From Paracoccaceae bacterium (GTDB lineage: Bacteria > Pseudomonadota > Alphaproteobacteria > Rhodobacterales > Rhodobacteraceae): a stretch of DNA of 64,000 nucleotides. The stretch is taken from positions 62,001-126,000 of the forward strand of contig JALHOL010000006.1 of the NCBI GenBank assembly GCA_022843025.1, read 5' to 3'. This document shows, one piece after another, positions 36,132-46,524 of this stretch; the first letter of the stretch is position 1; every line of letters starts with the position of its first letter. The notes under the pieces were generated by a model. It saw only the letters and a list, made by a program, of their open reading frames with translations. It did no database searches and was not told the origin of the DNA. A program made the position numbers and the translations under genes.

Positions 36132-38540
36132 TTAATGCGCGACCTGCGCACGCGAGGCATCGGCGGCGGCGGCGCGGGCTGCGGCGGCTGCTTCTTCTGC
36201 CGCCTCATCCCATTCCACCGGTTCCGGGGCACGCACCAAGGCCAGTTTCAGCACCTCTTTCACGTGGGACACGGGAATGATGGTCAGGCCTTCGCGGACA
36301 TTGGCCGGGATTTCGGTCAGGTCCTTGGCGTTTTCTTCCGGGATCAGCACTGTCTTGATCCCGCCACGCAGGGCAGCGAGCAGCTTTTCCTTCAGCCCCC
36401 CGATGGCCAGCGCGTTGCCGCGCAGGGTGACCTCGCCGGTCATGGCGATGTCCTTTCGGACCGGGATGCCCGTCAGCACCGACACGATGGAAGTGACCAT
36501 GGCAAGCCCGGCCGAGGGGCCGTCCTTGGGCGTGGCGCCTTCGGGAACGTGGACGTGGATGTCGATGGCTTCGAATTTCGGCGGCTTCACCCCCAGTTCG
36601 GGGCTGATGGAGCGGACGTAAGACGCCGCCGCCTCGATCGATTCCTTCATCACGTCGCCGAGTTTACCGGTCGTCTTCATCCGGCCCTTGCCGGGCAGCT
36701 TGAGCGCCTCGATCGACAGAAGGTCACCGCCGACCGATGTCCAGGCCAGACCGGTTACGACACCGACCTGATCTTCCTTTTCGGCCAGACCGTAACGGAA
36801 GCGTTTCACGCCCAGATATTCTTCAAGCCTTTCGGGCGACACCTCGACGGCCTTGCCCTTTTTCTTGACGATCTCTGTCACGGCCTTGCGGGCCAGTTTG
36901 GCGATTTCGCGTTCCAGATTCCGCACCCCCGCCTCACGCGTGTAGGTGCGGATCATTTCCGTCAGCGCGGCGTCGGTGATGGCAAATTCACCCTTGCGCA
37001 GGCCATGATTGGCGATCTGCTTGGGGATCAGGTGCTGCTTGGCGATTTCGCGCTTTTCATCCTCGGTATACCCGGCGAGCGAAATGATCTCCATCCGGTC
37101 CAGAAGCGGGCCGGGCATGTTGTAGGAGTTCGCCGTGGTGATGAACATCACGTTGGACAAATCGTATTCCACCTCGAGGTAGTGGTCGACGAAGGTAGCG
37201 TTCTGTTCGGGATCGAGCACCTCGAGCATTGCGCTTGCCGGGTCGCCACGGAAATCCTGACCCATCTTATCGATTTCATCGAGCAGGATGAGGGGGTTCG
37301 TGGTTTTCGCCTTTTTCAGCGCCTGGATGATCTTGCCGGGCATGGAGCCGATATAGGTGCGCCGGTGGCCACGGATTTCGGATTCATCGCGCACACCGCC
37401 CAGCGAGATGCGGATGAATTCGCGCCCCGTTGCCTTGGCAACCGACCGACCGAGCGAGGTTTTCCCCACGCCGGGCGGGCCGACGAGGCAGAGGATCGGG
37501 CCCTTGAGTTTCGCGCTGCGCGCCTGCACCGCCAGATATTCGACGATGCGTTCCTTTACCTTGTCCAGACCGTAATGGTCCTTGTCGAGAACCTCTTGCG
37601 ATTTGAACAGGTCTTTCTTGACGCGGGATTTCACGCCCCACGGCACACCCAAAAGCCAATCCAGATAGTTGCGCACCACCGTGGCCTCGGCCGACATGGG
37701 CGACATGGATTTCAGCTTTTTCAGCTCGGCATCCGCCTTTTCGCGGGCCTCTTTGGACAGCTGGGTCTTGCGGATGCGATCCTCAAGTTCGGCGATTTCG
37801 TTCTGGCCTTCTTCGCCATCGCCCAGCTCGCGCTGGATCGCCTTCATCTGTTCGTTCAGGTAGTATTCCCGCTGCGTCTTTTCCATCTGGGTCTTGACGC
37901 GGGATTTGATCTTTTTCTCCACCTGCAGGACGGACATTTCGCCCTGCATCTGGCCATAGACCTTTTCCAGCCGCTCGGACACTTCGAGCGTTTCCAGCAG
38001 TTCCTGTTTCTGCCCCACCTCGATGCCCAGATGGCCGGCCACAAGATCGGCCAGACGGGCCGGTTCGCGGGTTTCGGCCACGGCGGCGAGGGCTTCTTCG
38101 GGGATGTTCTTCTTGATCTTGGCGTAGCGTTCGAATTCCTCGGCCACGGCGCGGATCAGGGCATCGACCGATGCCTTGTCGCCCAGCGTTTCCGACAGGG
38201 ATTCTACGCGCGCCTCAAAGAAGCGGTCATTGGGGACGAAATCGGTGATGCGGATGCGGGTCTTGCCTTCGACCAGCACCTTGACGGTGCCATCGGGCAG
38301 TTTCAGCAGTTGCAGCACATTGGCCAGCACGCCGACACGGTAGATCGCATCGGTGCCGGGATCATCAACGGACGGATCGATCTGGCTGGAAAGCAGGATC
38401 TGGCGGTCGTCGGCCATCACCTCTTCCAGAGCACGCACGGATTTCTCGCGTCCGACAAAGAGCGGGACAATCATGTGCGGGAAGACCACGATATCGCGGA
38501 GCGGAAGCACCGGATAGCTGGGGGAGAGAATATCGCTCAT
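36132..38540 (-). CDS. lon: ATP-dependent protease Lon
   Basis: An 802-residue cytoplasmic protease that unfolds and degrades damaged and regulatory proteins. It has an N-terminal substrate domain ([21 protein letters not shown]), an AAA+ module with Walker [12 protein letters not shown] and Walker [10 protein letters not shown], and a serine-lysine protease domain with Ser676 in [11 protein letters not shown] and Lys719 in [11 protein letters not shown] long Ala-rich C-terminal tail (residues about 785-802) is unusual. The start [15 protein letters not shown] at 38540 has AGGAAA before it. A sigma-70-type promoter candidate lies about 75 bases upstream. Confidence 0.97.
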   Translation of the reverse strand: MSDILSPSYPVLPLRDIVVFPHMIVPLFVGREKSVRALEEVMADDRQILLSSQIDPSVDDPGTDAIYRVGVLANVLQLLKLPDGTVKVLVEGKTRIRITDFVPNDRFFEARVESLSETLGDKASVDALIRAVAEEFERYAKIKKNIPEEALAAVAETREPARLADLVAGHLGIEVGQKQELLETLEVSERLEKVYGQMQGEMSVLQVEKKIKSRVKTQMEKTQREYYLNEQMKAIQRELGDGEEGQNEIAELEDRIRKTQLSKEAREKADAELKKLKSMSPMSAEATVVRNYLDWLLGVPWGVKSRVKKDLFKSQEVLDKDHYGLDKVKERIVEYLAVQARSAKLKGPILCLVGPPGVGKTSLGRSVAKATGREFIRISLGGVRDESEIRGHRRTYIGSMPGKIIQALKKAKTTNPLILLDEIDKMGQDFRGDPASAMLEVLDPEQNATFVDHYLEVEYDLSNVMFITTANSYNMPGPLLDRMEIISLAGYTEDEKREIAKQHLIPKQIANHGLRKGEFAITDAALTEMIRTYTREAGVRNLEREIAKLARKAVTEIVKKKGKAVEVSPERLEEYLGVKRFRYGLAEKEDQVGVVTGLAWTSVGGDLLSIEALKLPGKGRMKTTGKLGDVMKESIEAAASYVRSISPELGVKPPKFEAIDIHVHVPEGATPKDGPSAGLAMVTSIVSVLTGIPVRKDIAMTGEVTLRGNALAIGGLKEKLLAALRGGIKTVLIPEENAKDLTEIPANVREGLTIIPVSHVKEVLKLALVRAPEPVEWDEAAEEAAAAARAAAADASRAQVAH

Positions 38541-38613
38541 CTTGTTTCCTTGTCTGGCAGGAAGGCACCGGCCCCGATCTTCGGCAGCGCTTGGCCTTCC
38601 CCTTTTGGCATCC

Positions 38614-38643
38614 ATATCTGGTGTTCCAGCGGGGGCGAGTCAA
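38614..38643 (-). promoter_or_regulatory. Candidate sigma-70 promoter of lon
   Basis: On the minus strand TTGACT (complement of 38638-38643) and AGATAT (complement of 38614-38619) are separated by 18 bases. That gives a start site near 38607 and a 5-prime leader of about 65 bases before lon. The -35 matches five of six bases and the -10 is moderate. I saw no clear heat-shock sigma-32 box. The assignment is by eye only. Confidence 0.4.
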
Positions 38644-38751
38644 CCACGCCTTCACGTCAACTTGTCGGCAATGATGCGCCCGTGTTCGGGCAGGGGCAAG
38701 CGGGCTTTGGTCTGAGGAATGTGCCTTTCTGGTCGGGCTCGGGTGCCCTGT

Positions 38752-38796
38752 TGCACAGATCGTGCCGCGTTGCGCGCCAGTGCGCAGATCGTGCCG
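38752..38796. repeat. Direct repeat of 16 bases, period 29
   Basis: TGCACAGATCGTGCCG at 38752-38767 recurs as TGCGCAGATCGTGCCG at 38781-38796 with one mismatch. The 29-base period approximates three helical turns, so both copies would face the same side of the DNA, as expected for a cooperatively bound protein. They lie about 210-255 bases upstream of the lon start. Confidence 0.5.
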
Positions 38797-38882
38797 GATA
38801 AGGATCAAACGGATGGCAGATTACGCGACCCTAGGGGAAGCCATAGGCGAGATGTTTTGACCACCCGCATTGGCGTTCCCCC

Positions 38883-40479
<1,597 letters not shown>

Positions 40480-40544
40480 GGTACACCTTTGATATGGAAC
40501 GTTAACGTTGGTAGAACTGGCAAAATGAACCCCTGCCTGCCCCC

Positions 40545-42173
40545 TTATTGCCGCCGCCGTGCGGGCTTGCGTGGGGGTGGGATATGGCCGCTTTCCTCCA
40601 ACGCGCGGCGCAGGCGGCGGATCAGGGCGTTGCGGCCACGCTGATCGGCGGTGCCGCGCAGGGCCTCATTTATATCAAGGATAACACGCGACACATCATT
40701 GTGCCAATCCATCCGCGCCACCTGTTCGGGGGCAAGGCGGGGAGGCTCTGTATTGGCGCGGCGGACAAAGCCGTTTTCCGTCAGATTGTAGCTGTCATCC
40801 AGCGCCGGCACGGCGATCCGTTCGGCCGGCACGTCGGTCAGCCGCGCGGCAAGGCCTGCCATCGCCTCTTCTTCGCCATGCACCAGAAACAGCCCGTGAC
40901 GGATCGGCGCGCGCTCCATGATCCACTGCGCCAGTTCCGGGCCGTCGGCATGGCCGGAGTACAGGTCGATAGACCGGATGCGCGCGCGGACGGGGAATTC
41001 CTCGCCCTGAATGCGCACTTGCGCCACGCCATCCTGCAACAGACGGCCCAGTGTCGCCTCGGCCTGATACCCCACCAGCAAGAGCGTCGCCGCCTCGCGC
41101 GCGATCCAGTTCTTCAGATGGTGGCGGATGCGGCCGGCTTCGCACATGCCCGAGGCCGCAAGGATGATGTGAAAGCCGCGCGCGGTCGCCAAGGCGCGGG
41201 ATTGCTCCACGCTTTCGGTGAAATGCAGGTGGCTGGATTTCAACCCTTCGACCAGTGCCGCGCCGTTTTCCAATTCGCGCGCGTGTTTGCGGAACAAGGC
41301 CGTGGCGCGGGTGGCCATCGGGCTGTCGACATGGATGGCGCAAAAGGGGATGTCGCCTGCCAGCATCAGGCTGGACAGATCGGCGATCAATTCCTGCGCG
41401 CGTTCCACAGCAAAGGTTGGGACCAGCAGAACGCCATCGTCGCGCCATGCCGCGCGCACCTCATCACGCAGGGTGGCGCGGCGGTGTTCGGCGCTGGCCT
41501 CGATCCGATCGGTATCGCCATAGGTGGATTCGCAGATCACATAATCGAGGTCGGACGGACCTTCCGGATCAGATTGCAGAAGTTTGGCATCCGGGCCGAT
41601 ATCGCCAGAGAACAGCAAGCGCAGTGGGGTGTTGGGGGCGGTCAGTTCCACCTCGATAGAGGCAGATCCCAGAAGATGCCCCGCATTCCAGAAACGCGCG
41701 CGGCAGCCCGGCACGACGGGGAACCAGCTGTCCATCTCCTGCGGGCGCAGCAGGGCCAGCGTCGCCTCGGCATCCTTACCGTCATAGATCGGGGACACAT
41801 CCGCCCCGCCCCGCCGCCGGTTGCGACGGTTGAGCATTTCAACCTCGCTCTCCTGGATGTGGGCGCTGTCGGGCAGCATCACGCCGCACAGATCCACCGT
41901 CGCCGGGGTGGCGTAGATCGGGCCGGTGAAGCCGTCGCGCGCCAGTTTGGGCAGCAGACCGGAATGGTCGATATGCGCATGGGTGAGTAGGACCGCGGAA
42001 ATGGCCGCGGCGTCAAAAGGGAAGGGGCGATAATTCAGGGTCTTTTCCGTCTTTGATCCCTGAAACATGCCGCAATCGATCAACACCGCGCCTGATGCCG
42101 TTTCCAGCCGGAAGCAAGACCCAGTCACCGCCCGCGCGGCCCCGTGAAACGTCAGGATCGGGTTTCGGGTCAT
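40545..42173 (-). CDS. Metallo-beta-lactamase-fold RNA nuclease, beta-CASP family
   Basis: A 542-residue protein of the metallo-beta-lactamase superfamily with a beta-CASP insert, as in CPSF73-like and YSH1-like RNA nucleases. Motifs are HAHIDHSGLLPKLARDGF (HxHxDH at residues about 65-70), GHLLGSASIEVEL, FSGDIGPDAK, LLVPTFAVERAQEL (beta-CASP) and SGMCEAGRIRHHL. A C-terminal RMMBL-type segment contains YSGHADGPELAQWIM. RNA targets are unknown; relatives cut mRNA or tRNA precursors. The start follows the previous gene with 39 bases between them, so it may share a transcript with the DUF1989 gene. Confidence 0.9.
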   Translation of the reverse strand: MTRNPILTFHGAARAVTGSCFRLETASGAVLIDCGMFQGSKTEKTLNYRPFPFDAAAISAVLLTHAHIDHSGLLPKLARDGFTGPIYATPATVDLCGVMLPDSAHIQESEVEMLNRRNRRRGGADVSPIYDGKDAEATLALLRPQEMDSWFPVVPGCRARFWNAGHLLGSASIEVELTAPNTPLRLLFSGDIGPDAKLLQSDPEGPSDLDYVICESTYGDTDRIEASAEHRRATLRDEVRAAWRDDGVLLVPTFAVERAQELIADLSSLMLAGDIPFCAIHVDSPMATRATALFRKHARELENGAALVEGLKSSHLHFTESVEQSRALATARGFHIILAASGMCEAGRIRHHLKNWIAREAATLLLVGYQAEATLGRLLQDGVAQVRIQGEEFPVRARIRSIDLYSGHADGPELAQWIMERAPIRHGLFLVHGEEEAMAGLAARLTDVPAERIAVPALDDSYNLTENGFVRRANTEPPRLAPEQVARMDWHNDVSRVILDINEALRGTADQRGRNALIRRLRRALEESGHIPPPRKPARRRQ

Positions 42174-42212
42174 GGCGGTATTCCCTGTGATATGGGCGCT
42201 CCGGCGCGGCGG

Positions 42213-42803
42213 TCAGTCGATCACGTCGAAATGCACCTCGACCGGGGTGCAATCCTTGCCGTTGATCGGGATCATGTCCTGCGGGCAGGTCGACATGACC
42301 ACCACGCAATCGATCTGCGCGCGCAAAAGCACATGATCGCCGGGTTTCGACAGGGGCTCGCCCCAGGTGATGCGCCCATCAGCGGCGATGGGAATGTTCA
42401 TCCACAGGTTCAAGGGCGCGGGGCATTCCGTCCGGGGAAAGCCGATCATCGCCAGCGCCGCGTGCAGGTTGTCGGTGCAATTGTCGTGATAGGTGGTGCA
42501 GCCCAGCGATTGATAGCGGTGGATGTCACAGGCGGCGATCACCGTGTCATGGCGTCCCGGCGAGGTATCTTCTTCCAGCACCAGAATGGGGCGGCGACGA
42601 TTGGTGACAAGTGCATCGCCTGTGGCCGGGAAAACCGAACCGAGATTGGCATGAAGATGCTCCATTGACAGGAACTCCCCCGGGTCATCGGCGTTGAAGG
42701 CCCAGGTATCCACCACCTGCGTGCCGTGGGTGTTCACGATGCGGATCGCCTGCCCTGCCGCCAGTCTGACCGCCCTGCCCCGCCGTGCCGGAACCATTTC
42801 CAT
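42213..42803 (-). CDS. DUF1989 (urea amidolyase-associated) protein
   Basis: A 196-residue protein of the DUF1989/urea carboxylase-associated family, with VDTWAFNADDPGEFLSMEH (residues about 31-49), SLGCTTYHDNCTDNLHAALA and CPAPLNLWMNIPIAADGRI. Conserved Cys and His residues suggest a metal site, and some family members act in guanidine or urea metabolism, though the reaction here is unproved. The start MEMVPARRGRAVRLAAG at 42803 has a GGGGGGAT site upstream. It is the last gene before a 278-base spacer with a Rhodobacterales-type motif. Confidence 0.87.
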   Translation of the reverse strand: MEMVPARRGRAVRLAAGQAIRIVNTHGTQVVDTWAFNADDPGEFLSMEHLHANLGSVFPATGDALVTNRRRPILVLEEDTSPGRHDTVIAACDIHRYQSLGCTTYHDNCTDNLHAALAMIGFPRTECPAPLNLWMNIPIAADGRITWGEPLSKPGDHVLLRAQIDCVVVMSTCPQDMIPINGKDCTPVEVHFDVID

Positions 42804-42883
42804 GTCTATCCCCCCGTTTCCTTCACGATGGGCGCAGGACAGGGACGATGCAAGCCCCCGCGCACAGCGCAGGTGTTGAGGGT

Positions 42884-42909
42884 GATTTGGGTATTTGGGC
42901 CAAGATGAA
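42884..42909. repeat. Possible dispersed Rhodobacterales intergenic motif
   Basis: The sequence GATTTGGGTATTTGGGCCAA is followed by GATGAA, an AT-rich patch within very GC-rich DNA, in the spacer upstream of DUF1989. From memory, near-identical motifs occur many times in Rhodobacterales genomes between genes. I cannot confirm that here, and no second copy is evident in this window. Confidence 0.3.
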
Positions 42910-43081
42910 TGGGCAGGATCGGCCTTTTCTTCAGCTTGGCGGCAAATACCCGCAGGGGGTGAATGGCGGCGCGGCACGCGCCGACAGAGGGGGCGGCAGG
43001 CCCCCTACCCCTGAGCCAAGCGCGGATGCGCGCAGGCGAGGCAAACGGGATGCGCGGCCCCGGAACGGGGGCGCGTGCCGG

Positions 43082-44320
43082 TTACTTCTTTTCTTCATCC
43101 GGTCCGGGGGTCAGGCCATAGGGCGCGACCAGACGCCAGACATGGGCAGGGATCATGTTCTTCATCCGGGCCGGAAAGGCGCGGCGCAGGTGCAGGACAG
43201 TCTCGATCGCCTTCATCTCCACCCGGGCGCGGGCAAATTCAAGGCCGCGCGGGCCGATGCGGGGTTGCAGGAAAGCCACGATGGGGCGCGCCCAATCGGG
43301 CATGGCGCGCAGCGGCATCCCGCCTGCGGCACGTTCGGTATTGGCCATGAAGCCGCGCACGGCGCCTGCGCGTTTGCCCTTGTCGGTCAGCGGCTTGACC
43401 GTCAACCGATCGGCCAGAAGGGCCAGCAGTTCCTCGCCCCGCTCGTTGCGGGTGATGACCCATTGGTCGCCGTCACCACCCATGTAGCCCACCGTGATAT
43501 CGGCCAGTCGGTTGGTGTAATCGACGCAGGTCTTGCAGGTCATTGGGAAGAAATCGGCAGGCAGTTTCGACAGCGGCAGCTTCAAGAACGGCACGGTGCG
43601 CGTCGGGCGGCCATCATCATAGCGCAGTTCCACGCGGTAATCGGCGCGGAACTCCAGATAACTGATCCTGTCGGGCCGGGGGTCGATCTGGGCAAGGAAG
43701 TGGTGGAAGTTTTCAGTCGTGGTGTTGTCGGAACAGGGGGTGCCGATGACATAGATCCGCTCAAACCCCAACTCCGCCTCCAGCGCGCGCAGGGCATGGA
43801 CCTGACAGGGGATGCCCACCAGCGCGATGCGGCGGTGTCCGGCCGCGGCGGCGGGTTCCAACAGGGCCAGCGTCGGGCCGAACCCCATGCGCATGCCGCG
43901 CACCTGTGCCAGTTGGGCAGGATCGGTCACGATGACGGGGAGCGGTTTCCAGCGGTCGGCCGGATCGGGCGCAGTGGCGAGAACGGCGGTGACAGCCCCG
44001 GTTTCCAGCAGGCGCGCAGCCAGCGCTGTGGTGATCCCGGTCCATTGCGCGCCAGGAAGCGGGTTTGTCATCCGCGCGCGCAGCATCTGGCGGGTGACCC
44101 CGAAGAAGGCCTCTTCGCCCTGTTCGGGCTGAGCGGTGCGGCCATGCGCTTCGGTCTCACGTCCCGGATAGTCGGGTGCGATGAACTGGCGGGCGCGGCC
44201 ACAGGCCTTGCCGTCGCCCATGCGCGAGACGCCGCAATCGGTGCAGAGACCGGGGCGCGGCGCACCGCCAAGGCTGGGGGCGTATAGGCCGGGGATCGGC
44301 GGGATCGGGCCATCGGGCAT
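43082..44320 (-). CDS. bciB: BciB-like F420 hydrogenase beta-subunit family protein (possible 8-vinyl reductase)
   Basis: A 412-residue iron-sulfur flavoprotein. It shows LCTDCG...GKAC (Cys26, Cys29, Cys40), VGIPCQVHAL, GTPCSDNTTTENFHHF and MTCKTCVDYTNRLADITVGY, the pattern of the coenzyme-F420 hydrogenase beta-subunit family. Cyanobacterial and green-sulfur BciB, the ferredoxin-dependent divinyl chlorophyllide 8-vinyl reductase, belongs here, so a role in bacteriochlorophyll synthesis is likely but not certain. A PpsR/CrtJ-like box upstream supports it. A generic oxidoreductase of surface-glycan pathways is the alternative. Confidence 0.72.
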   Translation of the reverse strand: MPDGPIPPIPGLYAPSLGGAPRPGLCTDCGVSRMGDGKACGRARQFIAPDYPGRETEAHGRTAQPEQGEEAFFGVTRQMLRARMTNPLPGAQWTGITTALAARLLETGAVTAVLATAPDPADRWKPLPVIVTDPAQLAQVRGMRMGFGPTLALLEPAAAAGHRRIALVGIPCQVHALRALEAELGFERIYVIGTPCSDNTTTENFHHFLAQIDPRPDRISYLEFRADYRVELRYDDGRPTRTVPFLKLPLSKLPADFFPMTCKTCVDYTNRLADITVGYMGGDGDQWVITRNERGEELLALLADRLTVKPLTDKGKRAGAVRGFMANTERAAGGMPLRAMPDWARPIVAFLQPRIGPRGLEFARARVEMKAIETVLHLRRAFPARMKNMIPAHVWRLVAPYGLTPGPDEEKK

Positions 44321-44395
44321 GACTGTGGCTTTCGTGGGCCGAAGGGGCCCCTGTGGCAGAGGCTAGCCTGCGGCGGCGGAGTCGTCCAGAAAATG

Positions 44396-44413
44396 TGTCA
44401 ACCTGGCGTTACA
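44396..44413. promoter_or_regulatory. PpsR/CrtJ-like box upstream of bciB-like gene
   Basis: TGTC-N10-TACA (TGT at 44396-44398, ACA at 44411-44413, N12 between) matches the consensus TGTc-N10-gACA of the aerobic photosynthesis-gene repressor PpsR/CrtJ with one base off. It lies 76-93 bases before the bciB-like start. The left half also reads TTGACA on the minus strand, a good -35. Repressor sites that overlap promoters are usual for this family. The -10 region is poor by eye. Confidence 0.5.
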
Positions 44414-44428
44414 GTTTTCATTTGGACA

Positions 44429-45949
44429 TCAGGCAAACATCGGGAAGGTCACACCCAACGACCAGGCCAGCATCAGGCCAAAGCCAAGCCCGCCCACGGC
44501 GGCAAAGCCCGTGCGCCGCCCGACCCAGCCCGCCATGGTGCCAAACAGAAGGTAGAACAGCAGGATCACCGGCAGGATGATCAGAAGGAACATCAGCCGG
44601 TCGAAGTTCAGCGCGACAGCGGCGATGAGGGACATCAGGAAAGCCCCGCGCACCAGCAGAACGCGCCAAAGGGGGGCGCGCCCGGCCTCGGTCAGCAGGG
44701 CGTCACTGAGGAAATAGGGGATGGCCCCCAGCGCCAGCCCGGCGATTACGGCGATCCGGCCCGGATGGGGCAGGAAGCTGGCGACATAGCGATCCAGCGC
44801 CATCCCGAAGGCCAGCAGCGCCGCCAGTCCGACCAGTGCGGCCATGGGCCAGATGCGCAGGGGAAACTGCCCGCGCAAGCGCCCGGCGCGGGCCAGCAGC
44901 GCCAGCGTGATGGCCCCGTAGGCCGCAAAATGCAGGGCGAGGTAGTCGGCCACCAGCACGGGCAGCACCCTTATATCAAAAGGCGCGAGGATGAGCGGCA
45001 CCAACAAAGCGGGCAGAAGCGCCGCGATCAGAAAGGGGCGCAGGGGTAGGTGCGGCAAAGGCGCTGTCGGTGCGGCGGGCAAGGCGCGGGCAAGAGGCCA
45101 TGCCAGCGCGGTAAGACCTGCGAGCAGCAGCAGGATCCAGCCGCCCCGCGCCTGTGCGGGTTGCGCGCCATTGCGGCCGAAGGCGGTGTCGAGCCAAGCC
45201 GTTGCTGCGTTCAGCGCGGTGGGGGCGTAAAGCACACCCACATGTTCCACAATCGGGGCGATGACCACCTGCCGGGCGGACCCATCCGTCATGGAGCCGA
45301 CGACCTGCCCTTCGCCTGCCTGCGGATCGGTTAGGTGGAGGACACGCAGCGCCTCGGTCCGCAGCATCCCCTCCCATTCGCCGGTGATCATCAACAGGTT
45401 GGCGGGGCGGTCAGCGGTGACGGCCTGCGAAAAGGCCGAGACCGCCACCACCGCCTGCACGGGCGGATCATTCAGCGCGGCGCGGATGATGATGTCAGAG
45501 GCCATGGAATGGCCGAGATAGGCCAGACGCCCATCCGCGCGGGGATGGGTCAGGGCGGCGCGGGCGACGCTCCGCAACTCCTCTTGCATCAATCTTGTGG
45601 TGCCGTTGATCGTGGTCACGTCCCCCGTCATCGGGCGCGGGTTGCGGCCATGGCCCATGAAATCAAAGCTGACGACGATGTATCCGGCATGGGCCAGCGT
45701 CAGGGCAAAAGGGTCCATCAAGGGGCGCGATCCAGCAAAGCCATGGGCCACAACCACCACAGGCGCAGGATCATCGCCGGGGGCCAGATAAAGCGTCGCA
45801 GGGGGGCCATCCGGTACGGCAAAGGGGGTGATGGACAGGCCCATGCGCCCGGCCTCAAGCATCCAGACGGACAGGACGATGGCCATCACCGCCAGAATCG
45901 CCACCACTGCCCGCACGGCTTCCCCCTGCCCTGTTGCCATGCCCTCCAC
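44429..45949 (-). CDS. Membrane alpha/beta hydrolase with C-terminal polytopic domain
   Basis: A 506-residue protein. An N-terminal membrane helix (about residues 12-30) leads to an alpha/beta-hydrolase domain of about 230 residues with HGFAGSRPLMDPFAL (oxyanion), YLGHSMASDIII (GxSxG, nucleophile Ser) and FDFMGHGRNPRPM. From about residue 285 come some eight membrane helices of no named domain (GGWILLLLAGLTALAW onward). This hydrolase-plus-membrane layout resembles enzymes that act on lipids inside the bilayer, but the family is not known to me. The start may be the internal ATG at 45940. It is divergent to a lipoprotein gene. Confidence 0.78.
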   Translation of the reverse strand: MEGMATGQGEAVRAVVAILAVMAIVLSVWMLEAGRMGLSITPFAVPDGPPATLYLAPGDDPAPVVVVAHGFAGSRPLMDPFALTLAHAGYIVVSFDFMGHGRNPRPMTGDVTTINGTTRLMQEELRSVARAALTHPRADGRLAYLGHSMASDIIIRAALNDPPVQAVVAVSAFSQAVTADRPANLLMITGEWEGMLRTEALRVLHLTDPQAGEGQVVGSMTDGSARQVVIAPIVEHVGVLYAPTALNAATAWLDTAFGRNGAQPAQARGGWILLLLAGLTALAWPLARALPAAPTAPLPHLPLRPFLIAALLPALLVPLILAPFDIRVLPVLVADYLALHFAAYGAITLALLARAGRLRGQFPLRIWPMAALVGLAALLAFGMALDRYVASFLPHPGRIAVIAGLALGAIPYFLSDALLTEAGRAPLWRVLLVRGAFLMSLIAAVALNFDRLMFLLIILPVILLFYLLFGTMAGWVGRRTGFAAVGGLGFGLMLAWSLGVTFPMFA

Positions 45950-46068
45950 CTAACACAGTCCCGCACAAAGGCCACAGTTGCGAAACTGTGACCGGCGGGG
46001 GATGGACGGGGCATTGTCCCCGGCGCGGGCTGGGCTTAGGTTCCGCCGCCACAGAGTCACTCACCTTT

Positions 46069-46524
46069 ATGGGGTTTCCCTTGCATCGCGCCCTTGCCCT
46101 TTTGTCCCTTGGCCTGCTGACCGCCTGCGGTGCATCCAAGGAGATGCAGCTTTATCCCACCACGGGGCCGCTGGCCGCGCAGGTGCCACCGCCGGTGATC
46201 CGGGCCACGGCCACCAACAGCGATGACAATTCCGGGGCGCTGAGTTTCCGCATCCCAAAGGGCGCGCGTTGCAACGGGACGTGGACCAGCGTGGCGCCCA
46301 CCGTGGTGACCAAGGAACGCGGGATCAACCTGTCGATCCGCGATCTGGGCGGGCGTCTGGGGCGCGACCGGGAAACCGTGGCAGGCGTGAACTCGGGCGA
46401 GCTTTATGCCGTGTGCAAGGACGGCACCATCGTGCAGGGCACCTTTGTCATGGGCAGCGGCACGACCAGCGGCACCGGCACGGCGACCGATACGCTGGGC
46501 AACAGCTACAAGGTTCTGTTCTGA
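46069..46524 (+). CDS. Lipoprotein of unknown function
   Basis: A 151-residue protein with a lipoprotein signal peptide, lipobox LLTAC (Cys20), so it is expected to be anchored at a membrane. The mature part is a soluble beta-rich domain (SFRIPKGARCNGTWTS, GELYAVCKDGTIVQGTF) with two cysteines likely paired, ending GNSYKVLF. No family is recognised. The start MGFPLHRALALLSLG at 46069 begins the signal peptide; the frame upstream is overlap with intergenic sequence. Its stop abuts the aroB stop without a gap. Confidence 0.75.
   Translation: MGFPLHRALALLSLGLLTACGASKEMQLYPTTGPLAAQVPPPVIRATATNSDDNSGALSFRIPKGARCNGTWTSVAPTVVTKERGINLSIRDLGGRLGRDRETVAGVNSGELYAVCKDGTIVQGTFVMGSGTTSGTGTATDTLGNSYKVLF

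Larger units (their letters stand above)
38541..38882. other. Intergenic region between lon and tgt
   Basis: This 342-base gap holds the lon promoter candidate (38614-38643) and a pair of direct repeats (38752-38796). The ends near 38870 read C-rich with no clear terminator for tgt. I see no convincing coding frame: the open frames that cross the gap are shadows of the flanking genes with poor composition. Confidence 0.5.

Noticed and set aside
36030-38801. 923-codon plus-strand frame opposite lon
   Set aside because: The whole frame mirrors the lon coding sequence; no start site, motif or promoter supports it.
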